Notes: generated from the sequence alone by a model not told the origin. A stretch of DNA of 64,000 bases from Aequorivita vitellina (GCF_022008365.1 NZ_JAIRBA010000019.1:1-64000), one strand, 5' to 3'; numbered from the stretch's first letter, positions 27,192 to 35,618 are shown. A program made the numbers and translations.

Positions 27192-28739
27192 ATGAAAAGA
27201 ACATTACTTTTAGCAATTCTCATTAGTTTTTTCGCGGTTGGTTGTTCCTCGGTTAAACCGACGGTTAAGGATATTAAAAACAGTGACGATATCGTCACAC
27301 TGAAATTGGTCCAGATTAACGATGTGTACGAAATAGCGCCTTTAAGTGGTGGTGAGTACGGTGGTTTGGCACGTGTAGCACACATTCGCGATTCTATAAA
27401 ACAAAAGTTCAAAAACACATATTTGTTTCTAGCCGGCGATTTTTTAAATCCTTCTTTAATAGGAACCTTAAAAGTAGCTGGTGAACGCGTAAACGGAAAG
27501 CAGATGGTAGATGTGCTTAATGCTTCGGAAATTGATTTGGTAACCTTCGGAAATCACGAATTCGATTTAGATGAAAAAGATCTGCAAAAAAGATTAAACG
27601 AGTCCAATTTTGAATGGACAACCGCCAATGTGAAACACGTTACCGATAATGGATCAGTGCCATTTACGTCGATACGAAATAATACTGCTATACCAACATC
27701 AGATTACGCATTGTATGAAGCGGCCGGCGAAAAGGGTAATACTATGAAATTTGCCGTGTTTGGGGTAACACTTCCTTCAAATCCGAAAGACTATGTTTCG
27801 TACGGCGATATTTATGACAATGCTGAAAGAGCCTATAATCTGGCGAGTAAAGAAGCAGATTTAGTAGTTGGTCTAACTCATGTTGCCATAGATGAAGATA
27901 AAAAAATAGCCAGTCGTTTGGGCTCCATTCCGTTGATAATGGGAGGGCACGAACACTTTAATATGTTGGAAAAGCAAGGCAATACAATTATCGCTAAAGC
28001 AGATGCCAACGCAAAAAGTCTGTATGTGCATACCATTACTTATAATTTAAACACAAAAGCTCTTTTCATCGATTCTGAATTGGTGATGGTAACCGATAGA
28101 ATTGCGTCTTCGCCAAAAGTGGCAACCGTAGTGAGCAAGTGGACCGATCTTGTAGAGGAGAAGCTTAAAGAAGTGGTGGATAATCCTAAAGAGGTAATTT
28201 TCAACGCTGCCATACCGTTAGACGGTACAGACACGGCTAATAGAAGTAAGCAAACCAATATGGGCGAACTAATTGCACACTCAATGGTCAACGCTTATAA
28301 TAATGAAGTCGCTGGCGCTTTGGTAAATGGTGGTTCTATACGATTAGACGACAAACTGGAAGGCGATATTACAAGTGTCGATATTTTTAGAGTGCTTCCT
28401 TTTGGTGGAAGTGTATTGAAAGTAGATTTAAAAGGAAGTCTTTTAAAAGAAGTTTTAGACTACGGCGAATTACAAAGTGGGGAAGGAGCTTATCTGCAAC
28501 GTTATAACTTCTCAAGAAATAACAAAGGCGCGTGGCGAATAGGTGATGGTATTGAAACTATAATCGATTCAAAAACGTATACCGTAGCTTTTAGCGACTT
28601 TTTGTTGAAAGGATTTGATATTCCGTTTTTAACCCCAGATAACCCTGGAATTGTAAGTATTTATACCCCAAAGGAAAATGAAACTGCTGCCGATATTCGG
28701 AAAGCCATTATTGTTTATTTAAAATCATTAAAAGAATAA
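27192..28739 (+). CDS. 5'-nucleotidase/metallophosphatase lipoprotein
   Basis: 515 residues from the ATG at 27192. The frame is open from 27141 inside the lyase gene, but the lipoprotein signal (Cys18 in AVGCSS) starts here. The metallophosphoesterase domain has LVQINDVYEI, LFLAGDFL, VTFGNHEFD, LTHVAID and IMGGHEHF. The C-terminal 5'-nucleotidase domain follows (ALVNGGSIRLDD, FRVLPFGGSVLKVDLKG, YTVAFSDFLLKG). The usual first-motif D-x-H reads D44-V-Y46, a variant of one subgroup. It should hydrolyse nucleotides outside the cytoplasm. It lies 1 bp after the lyase gene and 3 bp before the next gene. Confidence 0.88.
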   Translation: MKRTLLLAILISFFAVGCSSVKPTVKDIKNSDDIVTLKLVQINDVYEIAPLSGGEYGGLARVAHIRDSIKQKFKNTYLFLAGDFLNPSLIGTLKVAGERVNGKQMVDVLNASEIDLVTFGNHEFDLDEKDLQKRLNESNFEWTTANVKHVTDNGSVPFTSIRNNTAIPTSDYALYEAAGEKGNTMKFAVFGVTLPSNPKDYVSYGDIYDNAERAYNLASKEADLVVGLTHVAIDEDKKIASRLGSIPLIMGGHEHFNMLEKQGNTIIAKADANAKSLYVHTITYNLNTKALFIDSELVMVTDRIASSPKVATVVSKWTDLVEEKLKEVVDNPKEVIFNAAIPLDGTDTANRSKQTNMGELIAHSMVNAYNNEVAGALVNGGSIRLDDKLEGDITSVDIFRVLPFGGSVLKVDLKGSLLKEVLDYGELQSGEGAYLQRYNFSRNNKGAWRIGDGIETIIDSKTYTVAFSDFLLKGFDIPFLTPDNPGIVSIYTPKENETAADIRKAIIVYLKSLKE

Positions 28740-28742
28740 CTG

Positions 28743-29222
28743 GTGAAAAGAGTTGTAAAAGTTGTGTTGGTAGTAGCGCTTATTGCTTTGGTGGCAATAC
28801 AATTTATACGTCCTGAAAAAAATAACGGCGGTTATGAAAGTGTTGCAGTTTTTGAAACAGAAACCAAACCAACTTTGAAAGTGGCAGCAATTTTAAAAGA
28901 AAATTGTTACGACTGCCATAGCAACCAAACCCAGTATCCGTGGTATGCCGAAATTGAACCTTTTTCGTTATGGTTATACGACCATATTAGAGTAGGAAAA
29001 AAGCATTTAAATTTTTCTGCGTGGAGCGATTATTCGCTTAAAAAGAAGGAGCACAAATTGGAAGAATTGGTAGAAATGGTTGAAAAAGGCGAAATGCCAC
29101 TCCAATCTTATGCAATTTTACACGGCAATATTTCCGAAGATGAAAAAAAACTGTTGTTGCAATGGGCTGGTGTTGCGAGACTTCGGTATAAGCAGCAATT
29201 GGAAGTTTCATCAATTAAATAA
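28743..29222 (+). CDS. Membrane-anchored c-heme (haem-binding domain) protein
   Basis: 159 residues from a GTG start 3 bp after the nucleotidase stop. One N-terminal membrane helix (VVKVVLVVALIALVAIQFI) precedes a haem-binding domain with the c-type heme motif C55-Y-D-C58-H59, then SNQTQYPWYAEIEPFSLWLYDHI and LLLQWAG. The architecture is that of the haem-binding domain family (PF14376-like), single-heme proteins facing the periplasm. The electron partner is unknown; a porin/FMN-protein set follows downstream. Confidence 0.85.
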   Translation: MKRVVKVVLVVALIALVAIQFIRPEKNNGGYESVAVFETETKPTLKVAAILKENCYDCHSNQTQYPWYAEIEPFSLWLYDHIRVGKKHLNFSAWSDYSLKKKEHKLEELVEMVEKGEMPLQSYAILHGNISEDEKKLLLQWAGVARLRYKQQLEVSSIK

Positions 29223-29281
29223 CCGCTTCAATCTTATCTAAATTAAATCTAAATAAACTTGCGAGATTTCATAATCGCTAT

Positions 29282-29289
29282 TATTTTTG
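29282..29289 (+). promoter_or_regulatory. -7 promoter box for the porin
   Basis: TATTTTTG fits the TAnnTTTG -7 box 45 bp before the porin ATG, in the 112 bp gap after the c-heme gene. The porin/FMN/membrane-protein genes may therefore be transcribed apart from the upstream operon. Confidence 0.5.
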
Positions 29290-29334
29290 CGGCTGAAAAA
29301 CTAATCTATTTTAATTCAGTCTAAATAATATTCA

Positions 29335-30513
29335 ATGAAAACTACAAACCTTTTAATCGCATTATTTATTAGTGCGATTTCTTTTTCACAAACATTTTCA
29401 GATTCTATTCCTGCTACTTCGGCAGCCCAAGAAAATGCAGCGCAACGCATTCTTTCTGGTAATTTCGGAAAGGCGGTAACTATTGGGGGGTATGGCGAAA
29501 TGGTTTACAATCAACCTGAAGGCGATAACGGTAAACTAGATGTACATAGACTGGTGTTGTTATTAGGCTATAAATTTGACGAAAGAACACAGTTTATTAC
29601 CGAAATTGAAGTTGAACACGTTGAGGAAATATATATAGAACAAGCGTTTGTAAACTATGCTATAAGCAATAATGTAAACCTACGTGGTGGATTGATGTTG
29701 ATTCCAATGGGGATTGTAAACGAATACCACGAACCAACAACATTTAACGGTACGGAGCGTCCTGCGGTTGATCATGATATAGTGCCAACTACTTGGCGTG
29801 AACTTGGAGTTGGGGTAAACGGTCGTTTTCCCGAAATCTCTTTGGGGTACCAGGCTTATATTTTTAATGGTTTCAAATCTACTGCCTTAGACGATGAAGG
29901 TGGCGTAAAAGGATTTTTAAAAGGAAAAGACGGTTTACGAGGTGGACGTCAAAAAGGAATTGAATCTACCGTGGACAGTCCAACTTTTTCAGCAAAACTT
30001 GATTACTACGGAATTCCAGGGCTGCGTTTTGGGTTAGCTGGATATTTTGGGCAAACACAAGCTGCAGATGAGGTAGAAGATTTAGATGGCGCAAACATTG
30101 GCGTTTCCATGGTGGGATTCGACGTTCGTTATGCTTTCCGTAAGTTTACGGCTCGTGGCGAGTTTATCTATGCTTCCCTTTCTGATACAGACAAATACAA
30201 CACACTAACCGGAAGAGATTTGGGTAGTGCTCTAATGGGGTACTATGTGGAAGGTGCTTATAATTTACTGCCGCTTACCGCTAAACAAAAACTTTATGCC
30301 TTTGCTCGTTACGAACAGTACGATACGCATGCAAGTACTGATGGCAGTTTGGTGAGTAACGATGCTTACAACCGCCAAGATATTACCGCAGGACTGTCTT
30401 ACCACATTGCCAATGGAGTAGTTTTAAAAGGCGATTATCAATTTAAAGATAATGCGCTGGATGGAGCTGAGGTTTCAAACCAACTAAATTTTGGAATTGG
30501 CGTTTGGTTCTAA
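29335..30513 (+). CDS. Outer-membrane porin-like beta-barrel
   Basis: 392 residues with a signal peptide (ends ISFSQ, about residue 19). The mature protein has repeated amphipathic strands: ITIGGYGEMVYNQPEGDNGKLDVHRLVLLLGYKFD, FITEIEVEHVEEIYIEQAFVNYAI, LRGGLMLIPMGIVNEYHEPTTFNGTERPAVDHDIVPTTW, LRFGLAGYFGQT, and a terminal strand LNFGIGVWF ending in Phe. This is the pattern of Bacteroidota phosphate/anion-type porins. The C-terminal Phe supports BAM-dependent outer-membrane insertion. The transported solute is unknown. Confidence 0.85.
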   Translation: MKTTNLLIALFISAISFSQTFSDSIPATSAAQENAAQRILSGNFGKAVTIGGYGEMVYNQPEGDNGKLDVHRLVLLLGYKFDERTQFITEIEVEHVEEIYIEQAFVNYAISNNVNLRGGLMLIPMGIVNEYHEPTTFNGTERPAVDHDIVPTTWRELGVGVNGRFPEISLGYQAYIFNGFKSTALDDEGGVKGFLKGKDGLRGGRQKGIESTVDSPTFSAKLDYYGIPGLRFGLAGYFGQTQAADEVEDLDGANIGVSMVGFDVRYAFRKFTARGEFIYASLSDTDKYNTLTGRDLGSALMGYYVEGAYNLLPLTAKQKLYAFARYEQYDTHASTDGSLVSNDAYNRQDITAGLSYHIANGVVLKGDYQFKDNALDGAEVSNQLNFGIGVWF

Positions 30514-30517
30514 CAAA

Positions 30518-30537
30518 ATCCCTGCGAAGGCGGGGAT
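30518..30537. repeat. Short palindrome after porin gene
   Basis: ATCCCTGC and GCGGGGAT pair (one wobble) around GAAG. It shares the CCTGCGAAGG core with the hairpin at 26291-26310, which suggests a small dispersed repeat family. It starts 5 bp past the porin stop and is followed by CTTTTATTTT, so it may also act as a weak terminator. Confidence 0.5.
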
Positions 30538-30555
30538 CTTTTATTTTCAATTAAA

Positions 30556-30563
30556 TACCTTTG
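30556..30563 (+). promoter_or_regulatory. -7 promoter box for the FMN-binding gene
   Basis: TACCTTTG matches TAnnTTTG and lies 5 bp before the ATG at 30569, implying a nearly leaderless mRNA. It excludes the longer open frame from 30491. Confidence 0.6.
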
Positions 30564-30568
30564 TCTTT

Positions 30569-31099
30569 ATGAATACAAGATTTTTCATTCTCTTTATTAC
30601 ATCTTTCGTTTTTGTAGCATTTTCCGTTCCAGATAATGTGGCTAAAAAAGCGCATAAAGAAATGGTCAAGTTTTACGAGACCGAAAATATTTCGAAAGAA
30701 ATTATTTCGGTCTCTAAAGATTTGAATGCAAAAACAGTATCAGAATTTGGAGATGAAAACCTTTTTAAAATTATCTCCAACGGCAAATTTATCGGTTATG
30801 GCTATATTGGCAATGCACCCAGTAAAACCGCCACTTTCGATTATTTGGTTTTGTTCGATAAAGACTTCGTAGTAACCCATAACAAAGTGCTTATTTATCG
30901 TGAAGAATACGGTGGCGAAATAAGTAGTAAACGTTGGTTAAAACAGTTTTTGGGAGCATCGCCTTCTTCCGAAGAATTTCTTTACAATCGCAACATTATT
31001 CCTATAAGTGGGGCGACTATTTCGGTGAAATCCTTGACTACTGAAATGAATTCTCTAATGAAGAGTATTGCAATCCTGCAGAAACTAAAAGCCTTGTAA
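30569..31099 (+). CDS. FMN-binding domain protein (extracytoplasmic)
   Basis: 176 residues from the ATG at 30569, with a signal peptide or N-terminal anchor (RFFILFITSFVFVAFS). The domain is of the NqrC/RnfG FMN_bind type: FKIISNGKFIGYGYIG, TFDYLVLFDKDFVV, IYREEYGGEISSKRWLKQF and PISGATIS. T150 of the SGAT motif is where ApbE-type flavin transferases attach FMN through a phosphodiester bond. The usual Asp three residues before the Ser is Ile144 here, so covalent flavinylation is not certain. Its stop codon abuts the next gene's start, so the two are coupled. Confidence 0.82.
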   Translation: MNTRFFILFITSFVFVAFSVPDNVAKKAHKEMVKFYETENISKEIISVSKDLNAKTVSEFGDENLFKIISNGKFIGYGYIGNAPSKTATFDYLVLFDKDFVVTHNKVLIYREEYGGEISSKRWLKQFLGASPSSEEFLYNRNIIPISGATISVKSLTTEMNSLMKSIAILQKLKAL

Positions 31100-31594
31100 A
31101 TGCAACTACACGGCCTTATCCACACCCTTCCCCGCTACGTAAAACAGTTTATTGCTGCCTTTGTTATCGTGTTAAGTGTTGGGTATTTTACAGGTTTAAA
31201 TTTTGTGCGCCAAACGGATTCAACAGATGCAAAAGGACTTGTGGAGAACTATCTTGGCAATGAAGATGCGGAAGATATAACAGTAATGAAATTTAAAAAA
31301 GGCGAGCGCGAAATGCTTACCATTTTGCACACGCACATTTTATCCATTTCGTTTATTTTCTTTATGCTCGGCGGTTTGGTGGCTATTACTTCCCTGCCCA
31401 CAAAATTGAAAGCTTTTTTAATGATCGAACCTTTCGCGTCAATCCTCTTAACTTTTGGTGGTATATATTTTATGTGGAAAGGCATGCTTTGGATGAAATG
31501 GATTGTAATGATTTCTGGCATTTTAATGACCGTAGTTTATGTAGTAGCAGCGGGGGCGGTGCTTTGGCAATTAATAGTTTCTAAAAAGAAATAG
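31100..31594 (+). CDS. Hypothetical four-helix membrane protein
   Basis: 164 residues, starting immediately after the FMN-protein stop. Four hydrophobic helices are seen: residues ~16-32, ~75-95, ~105-125 and ~133-155. Between the first and second is a soluble loop with an ENYLGNE segment. LHTHILSISFIFFMLGG places two His residues at the start of the second helix, as in heme- or quinone-binding membrane proteins, but this is inference. Tight coupling to the FMN-binding gene suggests it passes electrons to that protein or anchors it. Confidence 0.7.
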   Translation: MQLHGLIHTLPRYVKQFIAAFVIVLSVGYFTGLNFVRQTDSTDAKGLVENYLGNEDAEDITVMKFKKGEREMLTILHTHILSISFIFFMLGGLVAITSLPTKLKAFLMIEPFASILLTFGGIYFMWKGMLWMKWIVMISGILMTVVYVVAAGAVLWQLIVSKKK

Positions 31595-31680
31595 TACTTT
31601 CTTCAAAAAACCACAAGTACTATTGTGGCAACGCGCGAATAATTCATAATCCATTACACTTAATTCTGAATTAATTGATG

Positions 31681-31688
31681 TACATTTG
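31681..31688 (+). promoter_or_regulatory. -7 promoter box of guaB
   Basis: TACATTTG matches TAnnTTTG, leaving a leader of roughly 70 nt before the guaB ATG. Inside the leader, TCCGA and TCGGA (about 31713-31746) could form a small stem. No known riboswitch pattern was recognised. Confidence 0.6.
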
Positions 31689-31762
31689 CACGCAATTAAA
31701 CCATAATCACATTCCGATCCTGTTACTTCTACCGTTAAGCCTCGGATATTAATTTAATTGCA

Positions 31763-33235
31763 ATGACCGCACACGACAACAAAATTCTAGGAGAAGGACT
31801 TACTTACGACGATGTACTTTTAGTACCTGCCTATTCTGAAGTTTTACCACGCGAAGTTTCTATCGCCACAAAGTTTTCCCGAAATATTTCATTAAACGTT
31901 CCAATTGTTTCCGCAGCTATGGATACCGTTACCGAAAGCGCTATGGCCATCGCTATTGCTCGCGAAGGCGGTATTGGCGTGATTCATAAAAATATGAGTA
32001 TTGAAGAACAAGCGGCCGAAGTTAGAAAGGTGAAACGTGCCGAAAGCGGGATGATTATTGATCCAATTACACTTCACAAAGAAAACACCGTGGGCGATGC
32101 CCAAAATACAATGCGCGAATACAGCATTGGCGGAATACCAATTACTGATAAAAATGGTAGTTTAATAGGAATTGTTACCAATCGCGATCTTCGTTTTGAA
32201 AAAAACTTTAAACGTCCGTTGAGCGAAGTAATGACCACCGAAAATCTAGTTACGGTAGCGCAGGGTACTTCTTTAAAGGAAGCTGAAATTATTCTTCAAA
32301 AAAATAAAATTGAAAAACTACCGGTAGTAAGCGATGCCGGAAAGTTGTTGGGGCTTATTACATTTAGAGATATTACCAAACTCACTCAAAAGCCCAACGC
32401 GAACAAAGACCAATACGGCAGACTTCGTGTTGCCGCTGCTTTAGGTGTTACTACCGACGCCTTTGAAAGAGCCGAAGCATTGGTAAACGCACAAATTGAC
32501 GCGGTAATTATAGATACCGCGCACGGCCACACCAAAGGCGTGGTTGAAGTTTTGAAAAAGGTTAAACAAAAGTTTCCCGATTTAGAAGTAATTGTTGGAA
32601 ACATTGCAACAGCCGAAGCGGCAAAATATTTAGTAGATGCGGGTGCAGATGCTGTTAAAGTAGGAATTGGACCTGGCTCCATTTGCACAACTCGTGTGGT
32701 TGCTGGAGTTGGTTTTCCACAGTTTTCAGCGGTGTTGGAGGTTGCAGCTGCTTTAAAAGGTAGCGGTGTGCCAGTAATTGCCGATGGCGGAATACGTTAT
32801 ACAGGCGATATTCCAAAAGCGATTGCTGCAGGTGCAGATTGTGTAATGTTAGGTTCGCTGCTGGCTGGAACTAAAGAGTCGCCGGGGGTTACTATTATTT
32901 ACGAAGGAAGAAAATACAAGTCGTACCGCGGAATGGGTTCTGTGGAAGCGATGCGCGAAGGTTCCAAAGACCGTTATTTTCAAGATGTTGAAGACGATAT
33001 TAAAAAATTGGTTCCCGAAGGAATCGTTGGTCGCGTGCCGTATAAAGGTGAGTTATTTGAAAGTATGACCCAGTTTATTGGCGGTCTTAGAGCCGGAATG
33101 GGTTATTGTGGTTCCAAAGATATTGAGACATTAAAGCAAAATGGACGCTTTATTAAAATTACAGCTTCGGGTATAAATGAGAGCCATCCACACGATGTTA
33201 CCATTACCAGCGAATCACCAAATTATAGCAGATAA
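31763..33235 (+). CDS. guaB: Inosine-5'-monophosphate dehydrogenase
   Basis: 490 residues with the full IMPDH layout: [17 protein letters not shown] at the start, two CBS domains inserted at about residues 95-205 ([24 protein letters not shown]), then the barrel core [16 protein letters not shown], and the catalytic loop [15 protein letters not shown] with the active-site Cys. The flap segment [20 protein letters not shown] follows. It oxidises IMP to XMP with NAD, the committed step of GTP synthesis. It is monocistronic, with its own promoter and terminator. Confidence 0.96.
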   Translation: MTAHDNKILGEGLTYDDVLLVPAYSEVLPREVSIATKFSRNISLNVPIVSAAMDTVTESAMAIAIAREGGIGVIHKNMSIEEQAAEVRKVKRAESGMIIDPITLHKENTVGDAQNTMREYSIGGIPITDKNGSLIGIVTNRDLRFEKNFKRPLSEVMTTENLVTVAQGTSLKEAEIILQKNKIEKLPVVSDAGKLLGLITFRDITKLTQKPNANKDQYGRLRVAAALGVTTDAFERAEALVNAQIDAVIIDTAHGHTKGVVEVLKKVKQKFPDLEVIVGNIATAEAAKYLVDAGADAVKVGIGPGSICTTRVVAGVGFPQFSAVLEVAAALKGSGVPVIADGGIRYTGDIPKAIAAGADCVMLGSLLAGTKESPGVTIIYEGRKYKSYRGMGSVEAMREGSKDRYFQDVEDDIKKLVPEGIVGRVPYKGELFESMTQFIGGLRAGMGYCGSKDIETLKQNGRFIKITASGINESHPHDVTITSESPNYSR

Positions 33236-33274
33236 TTGAAAAATATAAATAACTTTATTCAGTTTATGGCTTGA

Positions 33275-33310
33275 AAAAAAAGTGTTGGGAAGTTTCTCAA
33301 CGCTTTTTTT
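33275..33310 (+). terminator. Rho-independent terminator after guaB
   Basis: An A-run plus GTGTTG (to 33287) pairs with CAACGC plus a T-run (33298-33310), with an inner GAA/TTC. It lies 40 bp past the guaB stop. A-runs and T-runs on opposite sides make it usable from both strands, so it may also stop the minus-strand gene 33325-33741. Confidence 0.8.
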
Positions 33311-33324
33311 TATGGTTTGAAATA

Positions 33325-33741
33325 TTATTTTAAAGTACCCACCAAAGCTTCAAAATACAAGATCATTTTTTCTAATTGAGAAATATGCTTTTTTCTCAAG
33401 GTTGCCGTAAAACTTATCTGACTGCTTTTGCAACTTAATTCGGAATTTGGATAATGGAGCAGGGCGGGGGTGAATTTATTAGCGAGTAATTTTTCGGTTA
33501 GTTCAGTTCGTTCTCCGCGTAACCTGTATTGCGGAGAACGTACAATGATACTTAAAAAAGGTGTTTTTCTAATGGAAGAAAAAGTAGTTTCAATAAGGAT
33601 TGGTTGTATGGGGCTAATGGAAATTTCAACTCGCTTTTTCCATTTGCAGCTTAATTCATAATCGCGACCGTTTATAACAATGCTTTTAACGCTTTCACCC
33701 GCAGGATTGGTTTTTATATGTTCAATAATTTCTTGAATCAT
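33325..33741 (-). CDS. Hypothetical protein, second of an overlapping pair
   Basis: 138 residues, soluble, lysine-rich, with no signal peptide and no recognised family. Its C-terminal half (QYRLRGERTELTEKLLANKF... then a hydrophobic HISQLEKMILYFEALVGTL) resembles in layout the C-terminal half of the protein encoded just upstream, hinting at a distant duplication. Its start lies inside the upstream gene (20 bp overlap), so the two are translationally coupled. Function unknown. Confidence 0.65.
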   Translation of the reverse strand: MIQEIIEHIKTNPAGESVKSIVINGRDYELSCKWKKRVEISISPIQPILIETTFSSIRKTPFLSIIVRSPQYRLRGERTELTEKLLANKFTPALLHYPNSELSCKSSQISFTATLRKKHISQLEKMILYFEALVGTLK

Positions 33742-34264
33742 TTTCGGCTTTTATCTTCGCTTCCACAGTTTTTAGTAGGTCAATAAATGCGGCAAGTTGC
33801 AGTTCGTTTTCAATTCCGTGTGTCGGAGTTAAAATTATTTTTGAAGTATTCTCTTTCGGAATTCGAATGTAAATATTCTGTTTTTGCAGCTGTGTAAGAA
33901 ATGATTTTTCTTTCGCTAATAGTTCAGTTAACTTTTCATTTCCTTTAAAAACATACTTGTTTTTAACCTTCAAATTTTTAAAAGAAAATATCTTTTGAAA
34001 TATTTTTTCCATAAAACTTGCAGGATATATCTCTAAACTATTTCCGCAGGCTTTATTTAAATGAAGCATTATTCTAAAAGGTTCTGCTGTTGGGATAGCG
34101 CCGCCAACTTCATCAATGTTAATAGAAATTTTGGAGCCACCAATTATAAACTTTGCTTTTTTAGGCTGATAAATCATTCTGCCAATATGCGAAAAAACAT
34201 TTTTTACATCATTTTCTTCATAATACCCGTTTTGTTTTTTAGCAAAATTTTTAAGGATGGTCAT
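33722..34264 (-). CDS. Hypothetical protein, first of an overlapping pair
   Basis: 180 residues from the ATG at 34264 (a TTG lies one codon upstream). It is soluble with no signal peptide. It has a mixed alpha/beta pattern, with VFSHIGRMIYQPKKAKFIIGGSKISINIDEVGG at the front and KYVFKGNEKLTELLAKEKSF... ELQLAAFIDLLKTVEAKI at the back. No family is recognised. The back half parallels the partner encoded downstream (33325-33741), with which it overlaps by 20 bp. They are probably expressed and act together; the role is unknown. Confidence 0.65.
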   Translation of the reverse strand: MTILKNFAKKQNGYYEENDVKNVFSHIGRMIYQPKKAKFIIGGSKISINIDEVGGAIPTAEPFRIMLHLNKACGNSLEIYPASFMEKIFQKIFSFKNLKVKNKYVFKGNEKLTELLAKEKSFLTQLQKQNIYIRIPKENTSKIILTPTHGIENELQLAAFIDLLKTVEAKIKAENDSRNY

Positions 34265-34304
34265 CAATTGGTGCGTTGCGTTTCTTCAAATATAGGCATA
34301 AAAA

Positions 34305-34332
34305 AACGTGAGACTTAAAAAAGCCTCACGTT
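34305..34332 (-). terminator. Rho-independent terminator after ompH
   Basis: AACGTGAG (34305-34312) pairs with CTCACGTT (34325-34332). On the minus strand it is followed by a run of Ts. It is 22 bp past the OmpH stop. Confidence 0.8.
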
Positions 34333-34354
34333 AATATCTTGCAATTAAAAAGGT

Positions 34355-34870
34355 TTATTTTCCCGCTTCTTCTACTGGGATTTTAATGCCTAATTCGTCT
34401 AAGATAGACAAGGTTAGATCAAAATTAGGATCTAAAAAAACCAAGTCTTGTGAGGTTTGCATAACTTGGGTGTAACCTTGCGCAAGTGCTACTTTTTCTA
34501 GGGCTGCTCCAATTTTTGCGTAAAGCGGTTTAAGGCTTTCCTGTTGTTTTATCTCCATTAATTTAGCGCCGTTTTGCTGAAACTTTTGAATATCGGCTTC
34601 CAAGGTCATCAGTTCGGTTTGCTTTTCCTTTTTTTGTTCTTGTGTAAATGAGGCTTCACCGGTTTTATAGGCTTCGGCTAACACTTTGTATTCGTCTATT
34701 TTTTTGTTAAGGTCAACGTCTAATTGTTTGCCATAAGTCTCCATTTGAGTTTTTACAGTTTCTAATTCAGGCATTTTAGACAAAATATATTCTACATCTA
34801 CGGCTCCCACTTTGCTTTGGGCAAAAGCAGAAACTCCAATTAAGAAAATGGCGATTTTAAGAAATTTCAT
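34355..34870 (-). CDS. OmpH/Skp family periplasmic chaperone
   Basis: 171 residues from the ATG at 34870; upstream codons are open to 34897, but the signal peptide (MKFLKIAIFLIGVSAFAQ) starts here. The mature protein follows the Skp pattern: VGAVDVEYILSKMPELE, then a long charged helical hairpin (VKTQMETYGKQLDVDLNKKIDEYKVLAEAYK... KQTELMTLEADIQKFQQNG) and a return segment (KIGAALEKVALAQGYTQVM). Skp-like trimers carry unfolded outer-membrane proteins across the periplasm. It is monocistronic with its own terminator. Confidence 0.88.
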   Translation of the reverse strand: MKFLKIAIFLIGVSAFAQSKVGAVDVEYILSKMPELETVKTQMETYGKQLDVDLNKKIDEYKVLAEAYKTGEASFTQEQKKEKQTELMTLEADIQKFQQNGAKLMEIKQQESLKPLYAKIGAALEKVALAQGYTQVMQTSQDLVFLDPNFDLTLSILDELGIKIPVEEAGK

Positions 34871-34935
34871 TTTTATAGTTTTAAAATTTGAGAGCACAAT
34901 ATTACTATAAATATTACAAATTAAAGGCCAACATT

Positions 34936-35379
34936 TTAGCGTTTGTAAAAAATATAGTCGGTATTAATTGGTTGCATGCCGTGTGTCTTCAACAAGCTTA
35001 CAAGCTGAGCCCGGTGATAGGTAGTGTGGTTAATAATATGAAAAAGCATTTGGTTTACCGTGTTTTTAAACTGAAAGCCGTTGCTATTGGCGTAATCTAT
35101 TTTTTCGTTTAAATCTTTTTGTCGAATTAGTTCAACGCTGTGCTCATAGTTTTCGGTGTTTATTTTTTGTAAATAATTAAGTTCCAATTCCTGCCAAACT
35201 TGAAGCGCGGGCGCAACCCCAAAAATTCTGTGGTTCCAAATATGGTGTGCATTAAGCGTATGACTCATTAAAGCACTTATTTCAGATTTATAAAGTTTCG
35301 GGTTTTTGAGCAATACTTCAATTAATTGCTGATTGCAATGATGGGTGTATTCAAATTTATCTTTGAAAAAAGTTTTCAT
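34936..35379 (-). CDS. DinB family protein
   Basis: 147 residues with the four-helix DinB pattern. Histidines at likely metal positions are seen in LNAHHIWNHRIFG and QMLFHIINHTTYHRAQLVSLLKTHG (the classical HxxxH near the C-terminus). Such proteins are metal-dependent transferases or hydrolases of unknown substrate. Its start codon overlaps the stop of the small gene upstream by one base (TAATG), so the two are coupled. Confidence 0.85.
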   Translation of the reverse strand: MKTFFKDKFEYTHHCNQQLIEVLLKNPKLYKSEISALMSHTLNAHHIWNHRIFGVAPALQVWQELELNYLQKINTENYEHSVELIRQKDLNEKIDYANSNGFQFKNTVNQMLFHIINHTTYHRAQLVSLLKTHGMQPINTDYIFYKR

Positions 35380-35618
35380 TACTCATCGTATAATTGGCCT
35401 CGCGTGGGTTTTAAGGTTTCGCGCAAGCTGTTCATCTGCGATTTTTCAGCAACCAAAAAAGCAATGTGAAACATAGGCGAAATTTCTTCGTACCCCGTAA
35501 AACTGTTTTGCAAATTTTTAGTTTCTACATATTCATTGAGATGTTTTGCGTGGTGCTGGGCAATATGCTGTGCATTTGGACCCCGAAAATCCCATATAAG
35601 TTTTACGCGTTCAGACAT
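35379..35618 (-). CDS. Small conserved hypothetical protein
   Basis: 79 residues, soluble, without a signal. The sequence is His-rich at the front (NAQHIAQHHAKHLNEYVE) and contains ISPMFHIAFLVAEKSQM. No family is recognised, but it reads like a compact alpha/beta domain. It is translationally coupled to the DinB gene through a TAATG overlap, so a joint role is likely. Function unknown. Confidence 0.65.
   Translation of the reverse strand: MSERVKLIWDFRGPNAQHIAQHHAKHLNEYVETKNLQNSFTGYEEISPMFHIAFLVAEKSQMNSLRETLKPTRGQLYDE

Noticed and set aside
28743-29222. Sequence error separating the nucleotidase and the c-heme gene
   Set aside because: The GTG start 3 bp after the stop is followed by a normal membrane anchor, so two separate coupled genes are the simpler reading.
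31611-31628. CCACAA/TTGTGG hairpin as a terminator after the four-helix membrane protein
   Set aside because: The stem is only 6 bp and no T-run follows on the plus strand.
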